This document shows, piece by piece, positions 47,399 through 56,881 of a DNA stretch of 64,000 bases. Under the pieces are notes generated by a model. It made no database searches, was not told where the DNA came from, and was given only the letters and a program-made list of their open reading frames with translations. The stretch covers positions 124,001 through 188,000 of the forward strand of contig NZ_MYFN02000008.1 in the NCBI RefSeq assembly GCF_004514425.2, written 5' to 3'. The translations under genes and the position numbers were made by a program. This stretch comes from Shinella sumterensis. GTDB lineage: Bacteria > Pseudomonadota > Alphaproteobacteria > Rhizobiales > Rhizobiaceae. The number at the start of each line of letters is the position of its first letter. Positions within the stretch are counted from its first letter, which is position 1.

Positions 47399-48241
47399 AT
47401 GCAATCGCTCTACGACATGATCATGCAGGCCCAGAACGGCAACGCGGTGGAGATCATGGCGCGGCAGTTCGGGCTTGCGCAGGAGCAGGCGGCCAAGGCC
47501 GTCGCCGCGCTGATGCCGGCCTTTTCCGAGGGCTTCAAGCGCAACGCCGCCAACCCCTATGACATGGCCGCCTTCATGAAGGCGCTGACCACGGGCGAGC
47601 ACGCCAAGTATTTCGAGGACGTCTCCAAGGCCTTCACGCCGCAGGGCCTTGCCGAGGGCAACGGGATCCTCGGCCACCTCTTCGGCAACAAGGACGTGTC
47701 GCGCGCCATCGCCGCGCAGGCCGCGCAGATGACCGGCATCGGGCAGGAAATCTACAAGCAGATGCTGCCGGTCATGGCCAGCACGCTGATGGGCGGCCTC
47801 TTCAAGCAGTCCTTCGCCCCGTTCTTTCCCGGCGCGCCGGCCGGCGGCGCATCCGCCAACCCCTTCGCCGAGATGATGCAGCAATGGGCCGAAGCCTCAG
47901 GCCTCGCGAAGAAACCCGAGCCGGCGAACCCCTTCGACAATCCGTTCACGCAGGCCGCGCAGGAGTTCTTCGGCACGAAGAAGGAAGCGCCTGCCGCCAA
48001 TCCCTTCACCGACAATCCCTTTGCGAAAGCTTTCCAGGACATGATGGCCGGAATGGCGGGCCAGCCCGCGGCAAGCGAGAAACCGCAGGAACCGAACGCC
48101 GCCCCGGCCGATGCGCTCAAGTCGCTCGTCGGCACGATGTTCGATACCGGGCTGGAAATGCAGAAGGACTACCAGCGCAACGTCGAGGCGATCTTCGAGA
48201 CGATGCGCAACGGCATGGACAGCGAGAGCAGCAAGGCCTGA
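47399..48241 (+). CDS. DUF937-like protein
   Basis: A 280-residue soluble protein. The N-terminal 140 residues fit the DUF937 pattern: ARQFGLAQEQAAKAVAALMP, GNGILGHLFGNKDVSRAIAA and MLPVMASTLMGGL. These repeat short helices of the YidB kind. The rest is low-complexity, with repeated Asn-Pro-Phe units (NPFAEMM, NPFDNPF, NPFTDNPF) and a final helical part. The function is unknown. The ATG at 47399 follows AGGGGAAGGG. It is convergent with the chemoreceptor. Confidence 0.8.
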   Translation: MQSLYDMIMQAQNGNAVEIMARQFGLAQEQAAKAVAALMPAFSEGFKRNAANPYDMAAFMKALTTGEHAKYFEDVSKAFTPQGLAEGNGILGHLFGNKDVSRAIAAQAAQMTGIGQEIYKQMLPVMASTLMGGLFKQSFAPFFPGAPAGGASANPFAEMMQQWAEASGLAKKPEPANPFDNPFTQAAQEFFGTKKEAPAANPFTDNPFAKAFQDMMAGMAGQPAASEKPQEPNAAPADALKSLVGTMFDTGLEMQKDYQRNVEAIFETMRNGMDSESSKA

Positions 48242-48309
48242 CGGGCTTGAGGCTGCCCTGAAGTAAGGGGCGGCAGCTCTCGGCCCCGCCCCGACCTTCA
48301 CCGCGAACC

Positions 48310-50559
48310 TTACGCCGCAGCCCGCGTCCGCGCCGCATCGGCGGGCAGGTTGAAGCGTTCGACGATGGCGGCGAGCGCGCGCGTATCGCCGGCGAGGCCG
48401 GACATGCCCGCCGCGGTCTCGGAAACCGCCTGACGGTTCTGCGCCGTGACCTGCTCCATCTCGTTCATCGACCGGCTGATATCGCCGAGGCTGGACGATT
48501 GCTGGTTGGCGGCGGCGGCGATCGAATGGATGTGGTCGCTGATGCGGGTGACCTGCTCGGCGATGCCCGAAAGGGCCGACCCGGCCTGCTGCACGAGATC
48601 GACGCCCTTCGCGACTTCCGTGCCGGATTTGGTGATGAGCGCCTTGATGTCCTTGGCGGCATTGGCCGAGCGCTGGGCGAGTTCGCGCACCTCCTGCGCC
48701 ACGACGGCGAAGCCCTTGCCGGCCTCGCCCGCGCGCGCCGCTTCCACGCCGGCATTGAGCGCCAGCAGGTTCGTCTGGAAGGCGATCTCGTCGATGACGT
48801 TGATGATGCTGGAGATCTCGCGCGAGGCGCCCTCGATCCGCTCCATGGCGGCCACCGCATCGGTGACGACGCCGCTCGACAGGTCCGTGCTGCGCTTGGC
48901 GTCCGTCGCCATGCGCGATGCTTCGTCGGCGCGCTCGGTGGAGTTGCGAATGGCCTCCATCATCTGGCCCACGGCGCCGGAGGTACGCTCCAGTGCTGCC
49001 ACCTGGCTTTCCGTGCGCTCGGCGATGTCGCGGGCGGCGGCATCGACATGCACGACCTTGCCGTCGATCGAGCGCGCGCTGGAGGAGACGGCGGCAATGG
49101 TTTCCGCAAGGCGGCGGACCGAGGTGTTGAAATCGGCGCGCAACTCATCCAGCCCGTCCGCGAACGTACGGTCGATGACGGTCGAGAGGTCCCCGACCGA
49201 CAGGCGCTCCAGCGCCGCACCGAGTGTGGCGACGGCTTCCTGAACCTCGCGCTGCTGGGCGGCCTTGGCCGCCTCCTGCGCCGCCTGTTCGCGGGCGGAC
49301 GCGGCGCGCGCTTCGGCGGTCGACCGTTCGAGCGCGTCCTTTTCCAGCGCGGCGGTGCGGAAGACGGCGACGGAGCGCACCATGTCGCCGATCTCGTCGG
49401 CGCGGCCTTCCTTCGGCAGGTCGATCTGCGTGTTGCCGGCCGCAAGCGCCGTCATCGCCTTGACGAGCTGGTGGATGGGGCGCGTCAGGGCGCGCGAGAA
49501 GATCGTGGCCGCGAGGATGGCAAGCGCGATGATGGCGGCGGTGACGCCGAGCACGATGAGCGTGCCGCGCATCAGGCCGGCGGTCGCCTCCGCCCGGCTG
49601 ATCTTCGCCACGACGGACCATTCGGCACTGCCGAAGGATAGCGGTGCCGCGGCGGCAAACAGTTCCGTCCCCGTCGCATCGGTGATCGTGCCGTGGGTTT
49701 CGCTGCCGACGGGCAGGTTCGTGATGTCGAGGCGAACCTTCAGCGCATCGTAGTCGGGCGTGCGGGGGGCATCCGTGAGGACCATGCCGTCGGCGCGCAC
49801 GAGCACCGTTTCCCCGGTTTCGCCGAGGCCCTTGCTGTTGGCGAAGATCGTGTCGAGCTTGGCGTTCGGCACGCGGATCGCCATGATGCCGAGCGTGCGG
49901 CCGTTCATGGTGATGGGCGCCGCCAGAAACGCTGCCGGCGCGCCGCCGAGGGCCGCATATTCGGCGAAGTCGGAAAAGACGGACGACCCCGGTTCCTTGA
50001 GCGCCATGGCCTGGGTGAAGGCCAGCGCCAGACCGCTGTCCTTGTAGGGGCCGTCAGCGAGGTTCGTGCCGAAATCCTCGGCCTTGGCCACCGAGTAGAG
50101 CACGTTGCCCTTGGGGTCGATCATGTAGATATCCGCATAGCCGAGCGATTCGAGATGCTTGCGGAAGGTCGCGTGATACTGCTTGTGCGACCGGTCGAAA
50201 TTGTCCTTCTTGGCGGTATCGAGCAGGTAGCGCTCGGACGGCGGGTTCGGATTGTCGGCGATGTAGCGCTTGTGCAGCTCCTTCGAGGGCTCCGCGCCCA
50301 GCGCCCCCCAAGCACCGGCGAACCCGTAGAAGGCCTGCGTGGTCGGCATGGCGCTCGCCATGCTGATGAGGTCGAGCTTCATGCCCTCCAGATAGGCGCG
50401 GGCTTCGTTGCGCCGGCCGTCCGCCGTCGCCTCCAGCTTCTGCATGACCTGGTCCGTCACCGTTTCGGCGCTGACGATCAGAGAGACCGCACTTGCGGCA
50501 CCGATGGAAAGCAGCGTGAGCACGGCCGCGGCAAGGGGCAGTTTCCGGGAAATCCGCAT
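48310..50559 (-). CDS. Methyl-accepting chemotaxis protein with dCache-type sensor
   Basis: A 749-residue transmembrane chemoreceptor. The first helix is near residues 8-28, followed by a periplasmic sensor of about 290 residues with cache-like features (IYMIDPKGNVLYSVAK, APITMNGRTLGIMAIRVP), a second helix near 335-360, a HAMP domain with RPIHQLVKAM, and a second HAMP-like linker. The signalling hairpin tip reads EIAFQTNLLALNAGVEAARAG. No CheR-binding pentapeptide ends the protein. The ligand is unknown. The ATG at 50559 follows GGACGG. Confidence 0.93.
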   Translation of the reverse strand: MRISRKLPLAAAVLTLLSIGAASAVSLIVSAETVTDQVMQKLEATADGRRNEARAYLEGMKLDLISMASAMPTTQAFYGFAGAWGALGAEPSKELHKRYIADNPNPPSERYLLDTAKKDNFDRSHKQYHATFRKHLESLGYADIYMIDPKGNVLYSVAKAEDFGTNLADGPYKDSGLALAFTQAMALKEPGSSVFSDFAEYAALGGAPAAFLAAPITMNGRTLGIMAIRVPNAKLDTIFANSKGLGETGETVLVRADGMVLTDAPRTPDYDALKVRLDITNLPVGSETHGTITDATGTELFAAAAPLSFGSAEWSVVAKISRAEATAGLMRGTLIVLGVTAAIIALAILAATIFSRALTRPIHQLVKAMTALAAGNTQIDLPKEGRADEIGDMVRSVAVFRTAALEKDALERSTAEARAASAREQAAQEAAKAAQQREVQEAVATLGAALERLSVGDLSTVIDRTFADGLDELRADFNTSVRRLAETIAAVSSSARSIDGKVVHVDAAARDIAERTESQVAALERTSGAVGQMMEAIRNSTERADEASRMATDAKRSTDLSSGVVTDAVAAMERIEGASREISSIINVIDEIAFQTNLLALNAGVEAARAGEAGKGFAVVAQEVRELAQRSANAAKDIKALITKSGTEVAKGVDLVQQAGSALSGIAEQVTRISDHIHSIAAAANQQSSSLGDISRSMNEMEQVTAQNRQAVSETAAGMSGLAGDTRALAAIVERFNLPADAARTRAAA

Positions 50560-50708
50560 GACGATCCGTCCAATAGAAAACGAGGCGGTGACCCGGTTCA
50601 TCCGGAGGGCAGGCGGCATCATGCCCGTGGAGCGCTCCACGACTGCTGCGCAGACGGTATCCAAGTGTGGTTTACTTTAGGTAAAGCCGATCGCCGGCCG
50701 AGGACATG

Positions 50709-50747
50709 AAAAAGCCCGGCGCGGACCTTGGGAGTCGCACGCCGGGC
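50709..50747 (-). terminator. Terminator of the DUF1127 gene
   Basis: Stem GCCCGGCG / CGCCGGGC with an 18-base loop, followed on the minus strand by TTTTTCATG. It lies about 80 bp past the DUF1127 stop. A further small hairpin, GCCCTC / GAGGGC, sits at 50794-50811. Confidence 0.65.
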
Positions 50748-50825
50748 AAGCAGCAGGGTTATTGGCTCTCACCCTGCGGGGAAGTCTGGCGGCGCCCTCG
50801 CGAAAGAGGGCGTGGCCGGGAGAAA

Positions 50826-51122
50826 TCAGTCCAGGCGGCCGGCGCGCAGGTGACGGCGGGCGCGTTCGCGCGAGGCAAGCGTCAGGTGCAGGCCGGCATC
50901 GGAGAAGAACGAAGCAGCCCGCACGGCGTGCACATCACTGCGGCGCAGCCCCATGTCCAGAAGCTGGTGGTCGTCGAGCTCGTTGAGCCGGTTGACCATG
51001 CGGTGATTGCGCCAGGCGCGGAAAAATCCGAAGACGGCCGTGCGGACACGCGCTAGGAAGGTCGGGACCGGGCGGCGTGCCGCAGTCGTCTCAATTTCAA
51101 AATTACGGTCGATCATGCGCAT
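50826..51122 (-). CDS. DUF1127 (YjiS-like) protein
   Basis: A 98-residue protein with a basic first half and the DUF1127 motif LNELDDHQLLDMGLRRSDV near residues 45-65. Longer DUF1127 proteins of alphaproteobacteria are linked to phosphate, carbon metabolism and RNA turnover in studies of Agrobacterium. A good ribosome site, AAAGGAGAAG, precedes the ATG at 51122. It is divergent from a LysR gene, a pairing that suggests regulation by it. Confidence 0.88.
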   Translation of the reverse strand: MRMIDRNFEIETTAARRPVPTFLARVRTAVFGFFRAWRNHRMVNRLNELDDHQLLDMGLRRSDVHAVRAASFFSDAGLHLTLASRERARRHLRAGRLD

Positions 51123-51384
51123 GGCACTTCTCCTTTCCGGCGCAGCGGTCCATCGTCTTCGATGGGGTTTCGCAGGACGCCAATGATCGTTCGCCATCCG
51201 CAGGGGATCGGACGGCGGTTCGGGGTCTCGGTCTCATAAGGAACGCCCGCGGGAGGTCGAAGCGAGCGGCATATCTGCCGAACGAAGGCCCGGCGGACGG
51301 AGCAATCGTTCAACAATTGCTTTTTCGCAGAATCCCATTGATCAGTCCAACGAATGTTTCTAATAGTATCAATCAAACAATCTG

Positions 51385-52350
51385 ATGAGTTTATCCATGT
51401 CCGCTCCGCTCGACATTGACCAGCTGCAGACCTTCGTCTCGATCGCAGATACCGGGAGCTTCACACGCGCCGCCGAGCGGGTGTTCAAGACCCAGTCGGC
51501 CGTCTCCATGCAGATGCGCCGCCTGGAGGAGCGCATCGGCAAGCAGCTCTTCATGAAGGATGGCCGCGGCAACCGGCTGACGGCGGAGGGCGAACGCCTG
51601 CTCAACTATGCCCGGCGGATGCTGCGCCTCAACAACGAGGCCATCGCCGCCTTCGATGACAACCGGCTGGAAGGCATGCTGCGCATCGGCACGCCCGACG
51701 ACTATGCCGACCGCTACATGCCCGAGATCATCATGCGGTTCGCCAAGACGCATCCGAATGTCGAGCTTTACATCGTCTGCGAGCCCTCGGTGGACCTGGC
51801 CGAGAAGATGGCGAAGGGCGAGCTCGACATTGCGCTCGTCACCCACAATCCGCGCCAGCGCCATTCCGACGTCGTGCGCACCGAGCCGCTCTGCTGGGTG
51901 ATGTCGGCGAACCATCCGCTGCCGGAAAACGCGCCCGTGCCGCTTGCCGTGGGGCGGCGCGACTGTCAGTGGCGGCAGATCGCCTGCGGGGCACTCGATT
52001 CGGTGGGCCGTGACTACCAGGTCCTGTTCACCAGCTGGTCGTCGACCGTCGTCGCCGCCGCCGTCATGGCCGGCATGGCCGTGTCGGTCTTGCCGGAATC
52101 GGCGCTGCGCCCGGGCATGAAGGTGCTGACGCAGGCGGACGGCTTTCCGTCTCTGGCGCCGGTGCAGATCGGCATCATGCGCCGGCCGGGCCTGTCGCCG
52201 TCGCTTTCCAACGCCATTACCAGCCATATCACAGCGTGCCTCGACAACATCACGCCTCTGGCCGCCACCGAAGACCTCACGGATGCCGAAGTCAAAGTGT
52301 TTCCGCGCCTTCCGCGGCATCGGCCGGGACAGATCCTGCCCGGATGGTAA
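51385..52350 (+). CDS. LysR-family transcriptional regulator
   Basis: A 321-residue regulator. The helix-turn-helix has GSFTRAAERVFKTQSAVSMQ and RRLEERIGKQLFMKDGRG; the effector domain follows from about residue 95. The start used is the ATG at 51385; an ATG at 51397 (MSAPLDID) is equally plausible. It ends in ATGGTAA, overlapping the start of the GNAT gene by seven bases, so both are one transcript. The 262-bp gap to DUF1127 is AT-richer toward this gene and probably holds its operator. Confidence 0.9.
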   Translation: MSLSMSAPLDIDQLQTFVSIADTGSFTRAAERVFKTQSAVSMQMRRLEERIGKQLFMKDGRGNRLTAEGERLLNYARRMLRLNNEAIAAFDDNRLEGMLRIGTPDDYADRYMPEIIMRFAKTHPNVELYIVCEPSVDLAEKMAKGELDIALVTHNPRQRHSDVVRTEPLCWVMSANHPLPENAPVPLAVGRRDCQWRQIACGALDSVGRDYQVLFTSWSSTVVAAAVMAGMAVSVLPESALRPGMKVLTQADGFPSLAPVQIGIMRRPGLSPSLSNAITSHITACLDNITPLAATEDLTDAEVKVFPRLPRHRPGQILPGW

Positions 52351-52916
52351 CGCAGCTTCCGCTTGACGGCGCCCCTCTCGTCAAGAACGGGCCGACCGGT
52401 GTCACCACCCGGCTCGCCCGCGACGACGAGGCGGAAACGCTCTGCCAGATCGAACGATCGGCCGCGCAGGCCTTCCGGCTGATCGAAGCCTTCTCATGGC
52501 TTTCGGTCGGGGATGTGCAGAGTGCCGAAACGCATCGCAGGCTGACCGCCGCCGGCACCAACTGGGTGGCGGCGGACGACGGCGACCGGCCGCTCGGTTT
52601 CCTGAGCGCGGAAATCGTCGGCAGCGACCTTCATATCTGCGAGGTCTCGGTGGGCCACCTTCATCAGGGCTTCGGCCTTGGCCGCAGGCTGATCGAACAC
52701 GCCATCGAACATGCCGCGGCGCGTGGTCTCGAGGCGGTGACGCTCACGACCTTCCGCACCATTCCGTGGAACTGCCCGTTTTACGAGCGGCTCGGCTTCC
52801 GCATTCTGGAGGACGGCGAACTCTCGCCGCGCCTGCTCGAACTCATGGACCGCGAGGATGCCGACGGGCTTTCGCGCGACACGCGGTGCGCGATGCGGCT
52901 GGACGTCAGCGCCTGA
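52344..52916 (+). CDS. GNAT-family N-acetyltransferase
   Basis: A 190-residue acetyltransferase. The acetyl-CoA loop is seen in VSVGHLHQGFGLGRRLIEHA, with TTFRTIPWNCPFYERLGFRI as the C-terminal core. RTIPWNxPFYxxLGF is typical of a large group of bacterial GNATs with unknown small-molecule substrates. The ATG overlaps the stop of the LysR gene, which may mean it is regulated by or with that protein. Confidence 0.86.
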   Translation: MVTQLPLDGAPLVKNGPTGVTTRLARDDEAETLCQIERSAAQAFRLIEAFSWLSVGDVQSAETHRRLTAAGTNWVAADDGDRPLGFLSAEIVGSDLHICEVSVGHLHQGFGLGRRLIEHAIEHAAARGLEAVTLTTFRTIPWNCPFYERLGFRILEDGELSPRLLELMDREDADGLSRDTRCAMRLDVSA

Positions 52917-52945
52917 AGACGGCGCCGGGACCGGCGCCGCCTGTA

Positions 52946-53365
52946 TCAGGTAAAGGCGAGCCAGATACCGAGCCACGCCCACAGGGCCATCAGGACGAAA
53001 AGGCCGGCAATGAACAGCGGCCGACGGTAGCGCAGGCGGTTGCTCGTGACATGCACCCAGGCATGGGCATAGCGCAGGGCCACGAACAGCCAGCCGCCCG
53101 CCACCGTCACCGGATTGTCGGCATCGACCAGATAGAGAAGGATGCTGACGGCGTAGAAGAGAACCGGCAGTTCGAACTGGTTGGCGATGGCGTTCTTGAC
53201 GGTGAGGCTTTCGGCCGGCTCCTCCCGGTTTTCGCGGAACTGCTCCGCACGGGCGGTACCATTGCGCACGGCGCCGATGCGGCGCGAGGAGAGCAGGACA
53301 TAGAGCGCGAAGACGAGCGCGACATGCGCGATCATCGGCCAGATGGTGGCTTCCGTGGGAGACAT
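52946..53365 (-). CDS. MAPEG-family membrane protein
   Basis: A 139-residue integral membrane protein with four hydrophobic helices. The family core is NAIANQFELPVLFYAV, followed by ALRYAHAWVHVTSNRLRYR, both characteristic of MAPEG proteins (membrane glutathione transferases and leukotriene C4 synthase relatives). Bacterial members have unclear substrates. It stands alone, convergent with the GNAT gene. Confidence 0.9.
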   Translation of the reverse strand: MSPTEATIWPMIAHVALVFALYVLLSSRRIGAVRNGTARAEQFRENREEPAESLTVKNAIANQFELPVLFYAVSILLYLVDADNPVTVAGGWLFVALRYAHAWVHVTSNRLRYRRPLFIAGLFVLMALWAWLGIWLAFT

Positions 53366-53463
53366 GAAAATCCTTTGGCTTGTCGTATCGTCCCGCGTTC
53401 ATAGGCGGTTATGGCCAGGGCCTCAACCCGCAGCGGCCGATCCGACAAGCCGAAAGCATGATC

Positions 53464-53823
53464 CTACTGGGGCGTCAGGGTCTCCGAACCGGAACCGTCC
53501 TTGCCGCTGATCGTCCAGGCGCCTTCGAGCGAGCCGTCGGCCTTCACCTCGTAGACGATGAGCCCGACCGCGTCTTCCAGCACATAGGCGGCGGCAAATG
53601 CATTGTCGTAGAGCATGCAGATGCCGTTCGACGTGACGGCACCGGTGTTCCATTCGATGGCGCAGGTCGTCTCGCTCGTCAGCGTGATCGTCGCCGTGCC
53701 GCTATAGGCCGAGCCATCGAGGTTCGTGCCCTCGACATTATAGGTGCCGGCATTGACGGTTTGCGCGTGAACGGGCGCGCCCAGCGCAAGGCCGAGAAGC
53801 ACGCCAGCCAGAATCGTTTTCAT
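53464..53823 (-). CDS. Secreted hypothetical protein
   Basis: A 119-residue protein with signal peptide MKTILAGVLLGLALGAPVHA. The mature part is beta-rich, Thr- and Gly-rich, and contains two cysteines (TTCAIEW and GICMLYD) that could pair. It reads like a small periplasmic beta-barrel or binding protein, with TGTW-like repeated strands (GTATITL, GAWTISG). No family is recognised. Confidence 0.75.
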   Translation of the reverse strand: MKTILAGVLLGLALGAPVHAQTVNAGTYNVEGTNLDGSAYSGTATITLTSETTCAIEWNTGAVTSNGICMLYDNAFAAAYVLEDAVGLIVYEVKADGSLEGAWTISGKDGSGSETLTPQ

Positions 53824-53910
53824 GATGTCCCCCGAGGAGCAGCGAGATTGCCGCTATTTCATCCTATGCGCATACATTCAGGAACGGAAAGGGAGAACGG
53901 CGCCAAATAC

Positions 53911-53936
53911 GAAAATGCCCGGCGAAGCCGGGCATT
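53911..53936 (-). terminator. Terminator of guaB
   Basis: Ten-pair stem AATGCCCGGC / GCCGGGCATT with a GAA loop. On the minus strand it is followed by TTCG and lies 26 bases past the guaB stop. Confidence 0.8.
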
Positions 53937-53962
53937 CTCATTCTGGCGTCTGAACGTGCGGA

Positions 53963-55459
53963 TCAGACCGCGCCCGGGTAATTCGGGCTTTCGCGGGTGA
54001 TCGTCACGTCATGCGCGTGGCTTTCGCGCAGGCCAGCGCCGGAGATGCGCACGAAGGTGGCGCGCTCCTGATATTCCTTCAGGTCCTTGCCGCCGACATA
54101 GCCCATGGAAGCCTTCAGGCCGCCGGCGAGCTGATGCAGAACGCCGGAGACCGGACCCTTGTAGGGCACCTGGCCCTCGATGCCCTCGGGCACGAGCTTC
54201 AGCGTATCGCGCACTTCCGCCTGGAAGTAACGGTCCGCGGAGCCGCGCGCCATGGCGCCGACCGAGCCCATGCCACGATAGGCCTTGAAGGAGCGGCCCT
54301 GGTACAGGAACACTTCGCCCGGGCTTTCATCCGTGCCGGCCAGCAGCGAGCCGACCATGACGGCCGAGGCGCCGGCGGCGATGGCCTTGGCAAGGTCGCC
54401 GGAGAACTTGATGCCGCCATCGGCGATGACGGGGATGCCCTGGGCCTGCGCGGCCTCGACCGACGACATGATGGCCGCGAGCTGCGGCACGCCGACGCCG
54501 GCGACGATGCGCGTGGTGCAGATCGAGCCCGGGCCGATACCGACCTTGACGGCATCCGCACCGACATCGATCAGCGCCTTGGTGCCATCGGCGGTCGCGA
54601 CGTTGCCGGCCATGATGCGCACGGAGTTCGAGAGCTTCTTCACGCGGCCGACGGCATCGAGCACGCGCTGCGAATGACCATGCGCGGTATCGACGACGAT
54701 GAGGTCGATGCCGGCATCGATCAGGCGCTCGGCGCGTTCGAAGCCGTCGTCGCCGACCGAGATGGCGGCGGCGGCGCGCAGGCGGCCCTGCGAGTCTTTG
54801 GAGGCATTCGGGTTGAGCTGCGACTTCTCCATGTCCTTGACGGTGATGAGGCCGACGCAGCGGCCGTCGCCATCGACCACCAGCAGCTTCTCGATGCGGT
54901 GGCGGTGCAGGAGGCGCTTGGCTTCCTGCTGGTCCACCGTTTCCTTGACCGTGATCAGGTTCTCACGGGTCATCAGTTCGTAGATCTTCTGGGCCGGATC
55001 GGAAGCGAAGCGCACGTCGCGGTTCGTCAGGATGCCGACGAGGCGGCCGGCCTTGCCGTTGCCGCCGTTCTCGACGACCGGGATGCCGGAAATGCCGTGC
55101 GCCTTCATCAGCGACAGCGCCTCGGCCAGCGTGGCGTCGGGGCCGATCGTGACCGGATTGACGACCATGCCGCTTTCGAACTTCTTGACCTGGCGGACCT
55201 CCTCGGCCTGCTCGGCAGGCGTCAGGTTGCGGTGGATGACGCCGAGACCGCCGGCCTGCGCCATGGCAATGGCGAGACGGCTTTCCGTGACCGTGTCCAT
55301 CGCGGAGGAAAGGATGGGCAGGTTGAGTTCGAAATCGTGGGCGATGCGGGTGGCGATGTTCGTCTGGCCCGGCATGACCTCGGAGTGACCGGGTTGCAGA
55401 AGGACGTCGTCGAAGGTCAGGGCTTCGAGACCGGTTGCCGTTTCAATGATGCGCGCCAT
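53963..55459 (-). CDS. guaB: Inosine-5'-monophosphate dehydrogenase
   Basis: Oxidises IMP to XMP with NAD+, the committed step of guanine nucleotide synthesis. The 498-residue protein has [15 protein letters not shown] near the start, two CBS domains at about 95-215, and the catalytic loop [18 protein letters not shown] with the active cysteine. The flap region [17 protein letters not shown] is also present. The start is the ATG at 55459 after AAGGAAC; the longer open frame at 55585 is not supported by the family. Confidence 0.96.
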   Translation of the reverse strand: MARIIETATGLEALTFDDVLLQPGHSEVMPGQTNIATRIAHDFELNLPILSSAMDTVTESRLAIAMAQAGGLGVIHRNLTPAEQAEEVRQVKKFESGMVVNPVTIGPDATLAEALSLMKAHGISGIPVVENGGNGKAGRLVGILTNRDVRFASDPAQKIYELMTRENLITVKETVDQQEAKRLLHRHRIEKLLVVDGDGRCVGLITVKDMEKSQLNPNASKDSQGRLRAAAAISVGDDGFERAERLIDAGIDLIVVDTAHGHSQRVLDAVGRVKKLSNSVRIMAGNVATADGTKALIDVGADAVKVGIGPGSICTTRIVAGVGVPQLAAIMSSVEAAQAQGIPVIADGGIKFSGDLAKAIAAGASAVMVGSLLAGTDESPGEVFLYQGRSFKAYRGMGSVGAMARGSADRYFQAEVRDTLKLVPEGIEGQVPYKGPVSGVLHQLAGGLKASMGYVGGKDLKEYQERATFVRISGAGLRESHAHDVTITRESPNYPGAV

Positions 55460-55589
55460 GGGCCAAGTTCCTTCAGGGTAAAGCTTACGCACCAAGGGGA
55501 ACATTGGGAGTTGTCCACCTCGGTCGCTTGCAAGAAATTCTTGGAAGTTGGCGAGGGCTGGTAACACGTTCATGACGGATTGCAAATAG

Positions 55590-55617
55590 CAAAATGCCCG
55601 GAATCGCTTCCGGGCAT
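55590..55617 (-). terminator. Terminator of the metallo-beta-lactamase-fold gene
   Basis: Perfect 10-bp stem ATGCCCGGAA / TTCCGGGCAT with a 4-base loop TCGC; on the minus strand TTTGCTATTTG follows. It starts about 24 bases past the stop codon. Confidence 0.88.
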
Positions 55618-55640
55618 CGTGCGTATCGCGAAGGTGTCGC

Positions 55641-56642
55641 TCAGATGTCGAACTGGTAGCTCGCCGGCACGAAGCGATAGCCCTCGCCCGCCGTCTCGAC
55701 GAAACCGACGGCCGGAAACGGCATGTGATAGCCGATGAAGGGCAGCCGGTCGGTCGCGATCATGTCGAAGACCTTCTTGCGGGTCGCGGCGGCCGCCGCC
55801 TTGTCCATGTCGAAGCGGACTTCCCAGGTCGGCCGCTGCAACGAAAGCACATAATGGTTGGCCGTGTCGGCGGTGAGCATCAGCGCCTTGCCCTCCGATT
55901 CCACACGGAAGATCATGTGGCCCGGCGAATGGCCGAAGGCGTCGAGGCCGGTGATCCCGGGCACGACCTCGCCCTCGTTCTCGATGAAAGTCAATTTCTC
56001 GGCCAAAGGCTGCACCTTCGCGAGAACGCCCTGATGGCCCTGTTCGGCCGGCGTGCCCATCCGCTCCGGATTGACCCAGAAATCGTATTCGGTTCGGCCC
56101 GTGACGTAGCGCGCATTGGGGAACGCCGGCTTGCCGCCCTCAAGGAGCCCGCCGATATGGTCGCCGTGCATATGGGTGATGACGACCACCGACACCTGAT
56201 CGGGCGTGTAGCCCGCATATTTCAGGCCTTCGAGAAGGCGGCCCATGCCGGCTTCGCGCCCGCCCTCGCCCATGCCGGTGTCGAACAGCACCACCTCGGA
56301 GCCGGTGTCGACCAATGTGGGGGTGAAGCTGTTGGCGAAGCTGTCGGCGGGCAGGAAGTTTTCGGTGAGCAGCGTGCCGACCGCATCGGCAGACTGATCG
56401 GTGCCGAAGGTCTCGTTCGGAGCGCCGGACGGGCGTATGCCGTCGCGCACCGTGAGGATACGGAAGCTGCCGAGCTTGAGGCTTCGCGCCTGGAGCGGGC
56501 TCACACGCATGTCGGTCGCCTCTTCTGCGGTCTTGGTCTGTGCGGTTGCGGCTGCCCGGCCGAGCAGCACGGGTGCGGCCAGCGTACCCACACCTGCGGC
56601 CAGAAACAGCGTCCGGCGCGAGATGGTCGAAGGATTTCCCAT
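55641..56642 (-). CDS. Tat-exported metallo-beta-lactamase-fold hydrolase
   Basis: A 333-residue protein. The N-terminus has a twin-arginine signal ([20 protein letters not shown]), so it is probably exported folded with its metal. The MBL motif is [10 protein letters not shown] near residue 155, and further zinc ligands are GHSPGHM and the aspartate in [10 protein letters not shown]. It resembles lactonase- or quorum-quenching-like MBL proteins but the substrate is open. The start ATG at 56642 follows AGAGGAAC. It is divergent from the MFS gene. Confidence 0.9.
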   Translation of the reverse strand: MGNPSTISRRTLFLAAGVGTLAAPVLLGRAAATAQTKTAEEATDMRVSPLQARSLKLGSFRILTVRDGIRPSGAPNETFGTDQSADAVGTLLTENFLPADSFANSFTPTLVDTGSEVVLFDTGMGEGGREAGMGRLLEGLKYAGYTPDQVSVVVITHMHGDHIGGLLEGGKPAFPNARYVTGRTEYDFWVNPERMGTPAEQGHQGVLAKVQPLAEKLTFIENEGEVVPGITGLDAFGHSPGHMIFRVESEGKALMLTADTANHYVLSLQRPTWEVRFDMDKAAAAATRKKVFDMIATDRLPFIGYHMPFPAVGFVETAGEGYRFVPASYQFDI

Positions 56643-56881
56643 GGTTGTTCCTCTTTCATGCATGAAGGGCCTGGGCAAGAATGCCACGGCGAAAGCTAGG
56701 GCGCTCTCACATTCCGGTCCCGCCCTATCACGCGCTTGTGATGCCTGCGCGCGGCCGCCTGCGATTTGACAGAACGCAGTGCGAGGCGCAGATATTGCCG
56801 GATGTTTCGGCTTGGCACTCCAGATGCACAGCCGCCGCCCTGCCCGCCGGGTCCGCCCGGGACCTCGCACGCGACATACCG

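Noticed and set aside
48267..48292. GC-rich hairpin between the DUF937-like gene and the chemoreceptor
   Set aside because: A GGGGCGG / CCGCCCC stem exists, but without a thymine run on either side and with several alternative pairings; not strong enough to call a terminator.
53990..55564. Long plus-strand frame over guaB
   Set aside because: Antisense to guaB, whose catalytic loop and CBS domains are evident.
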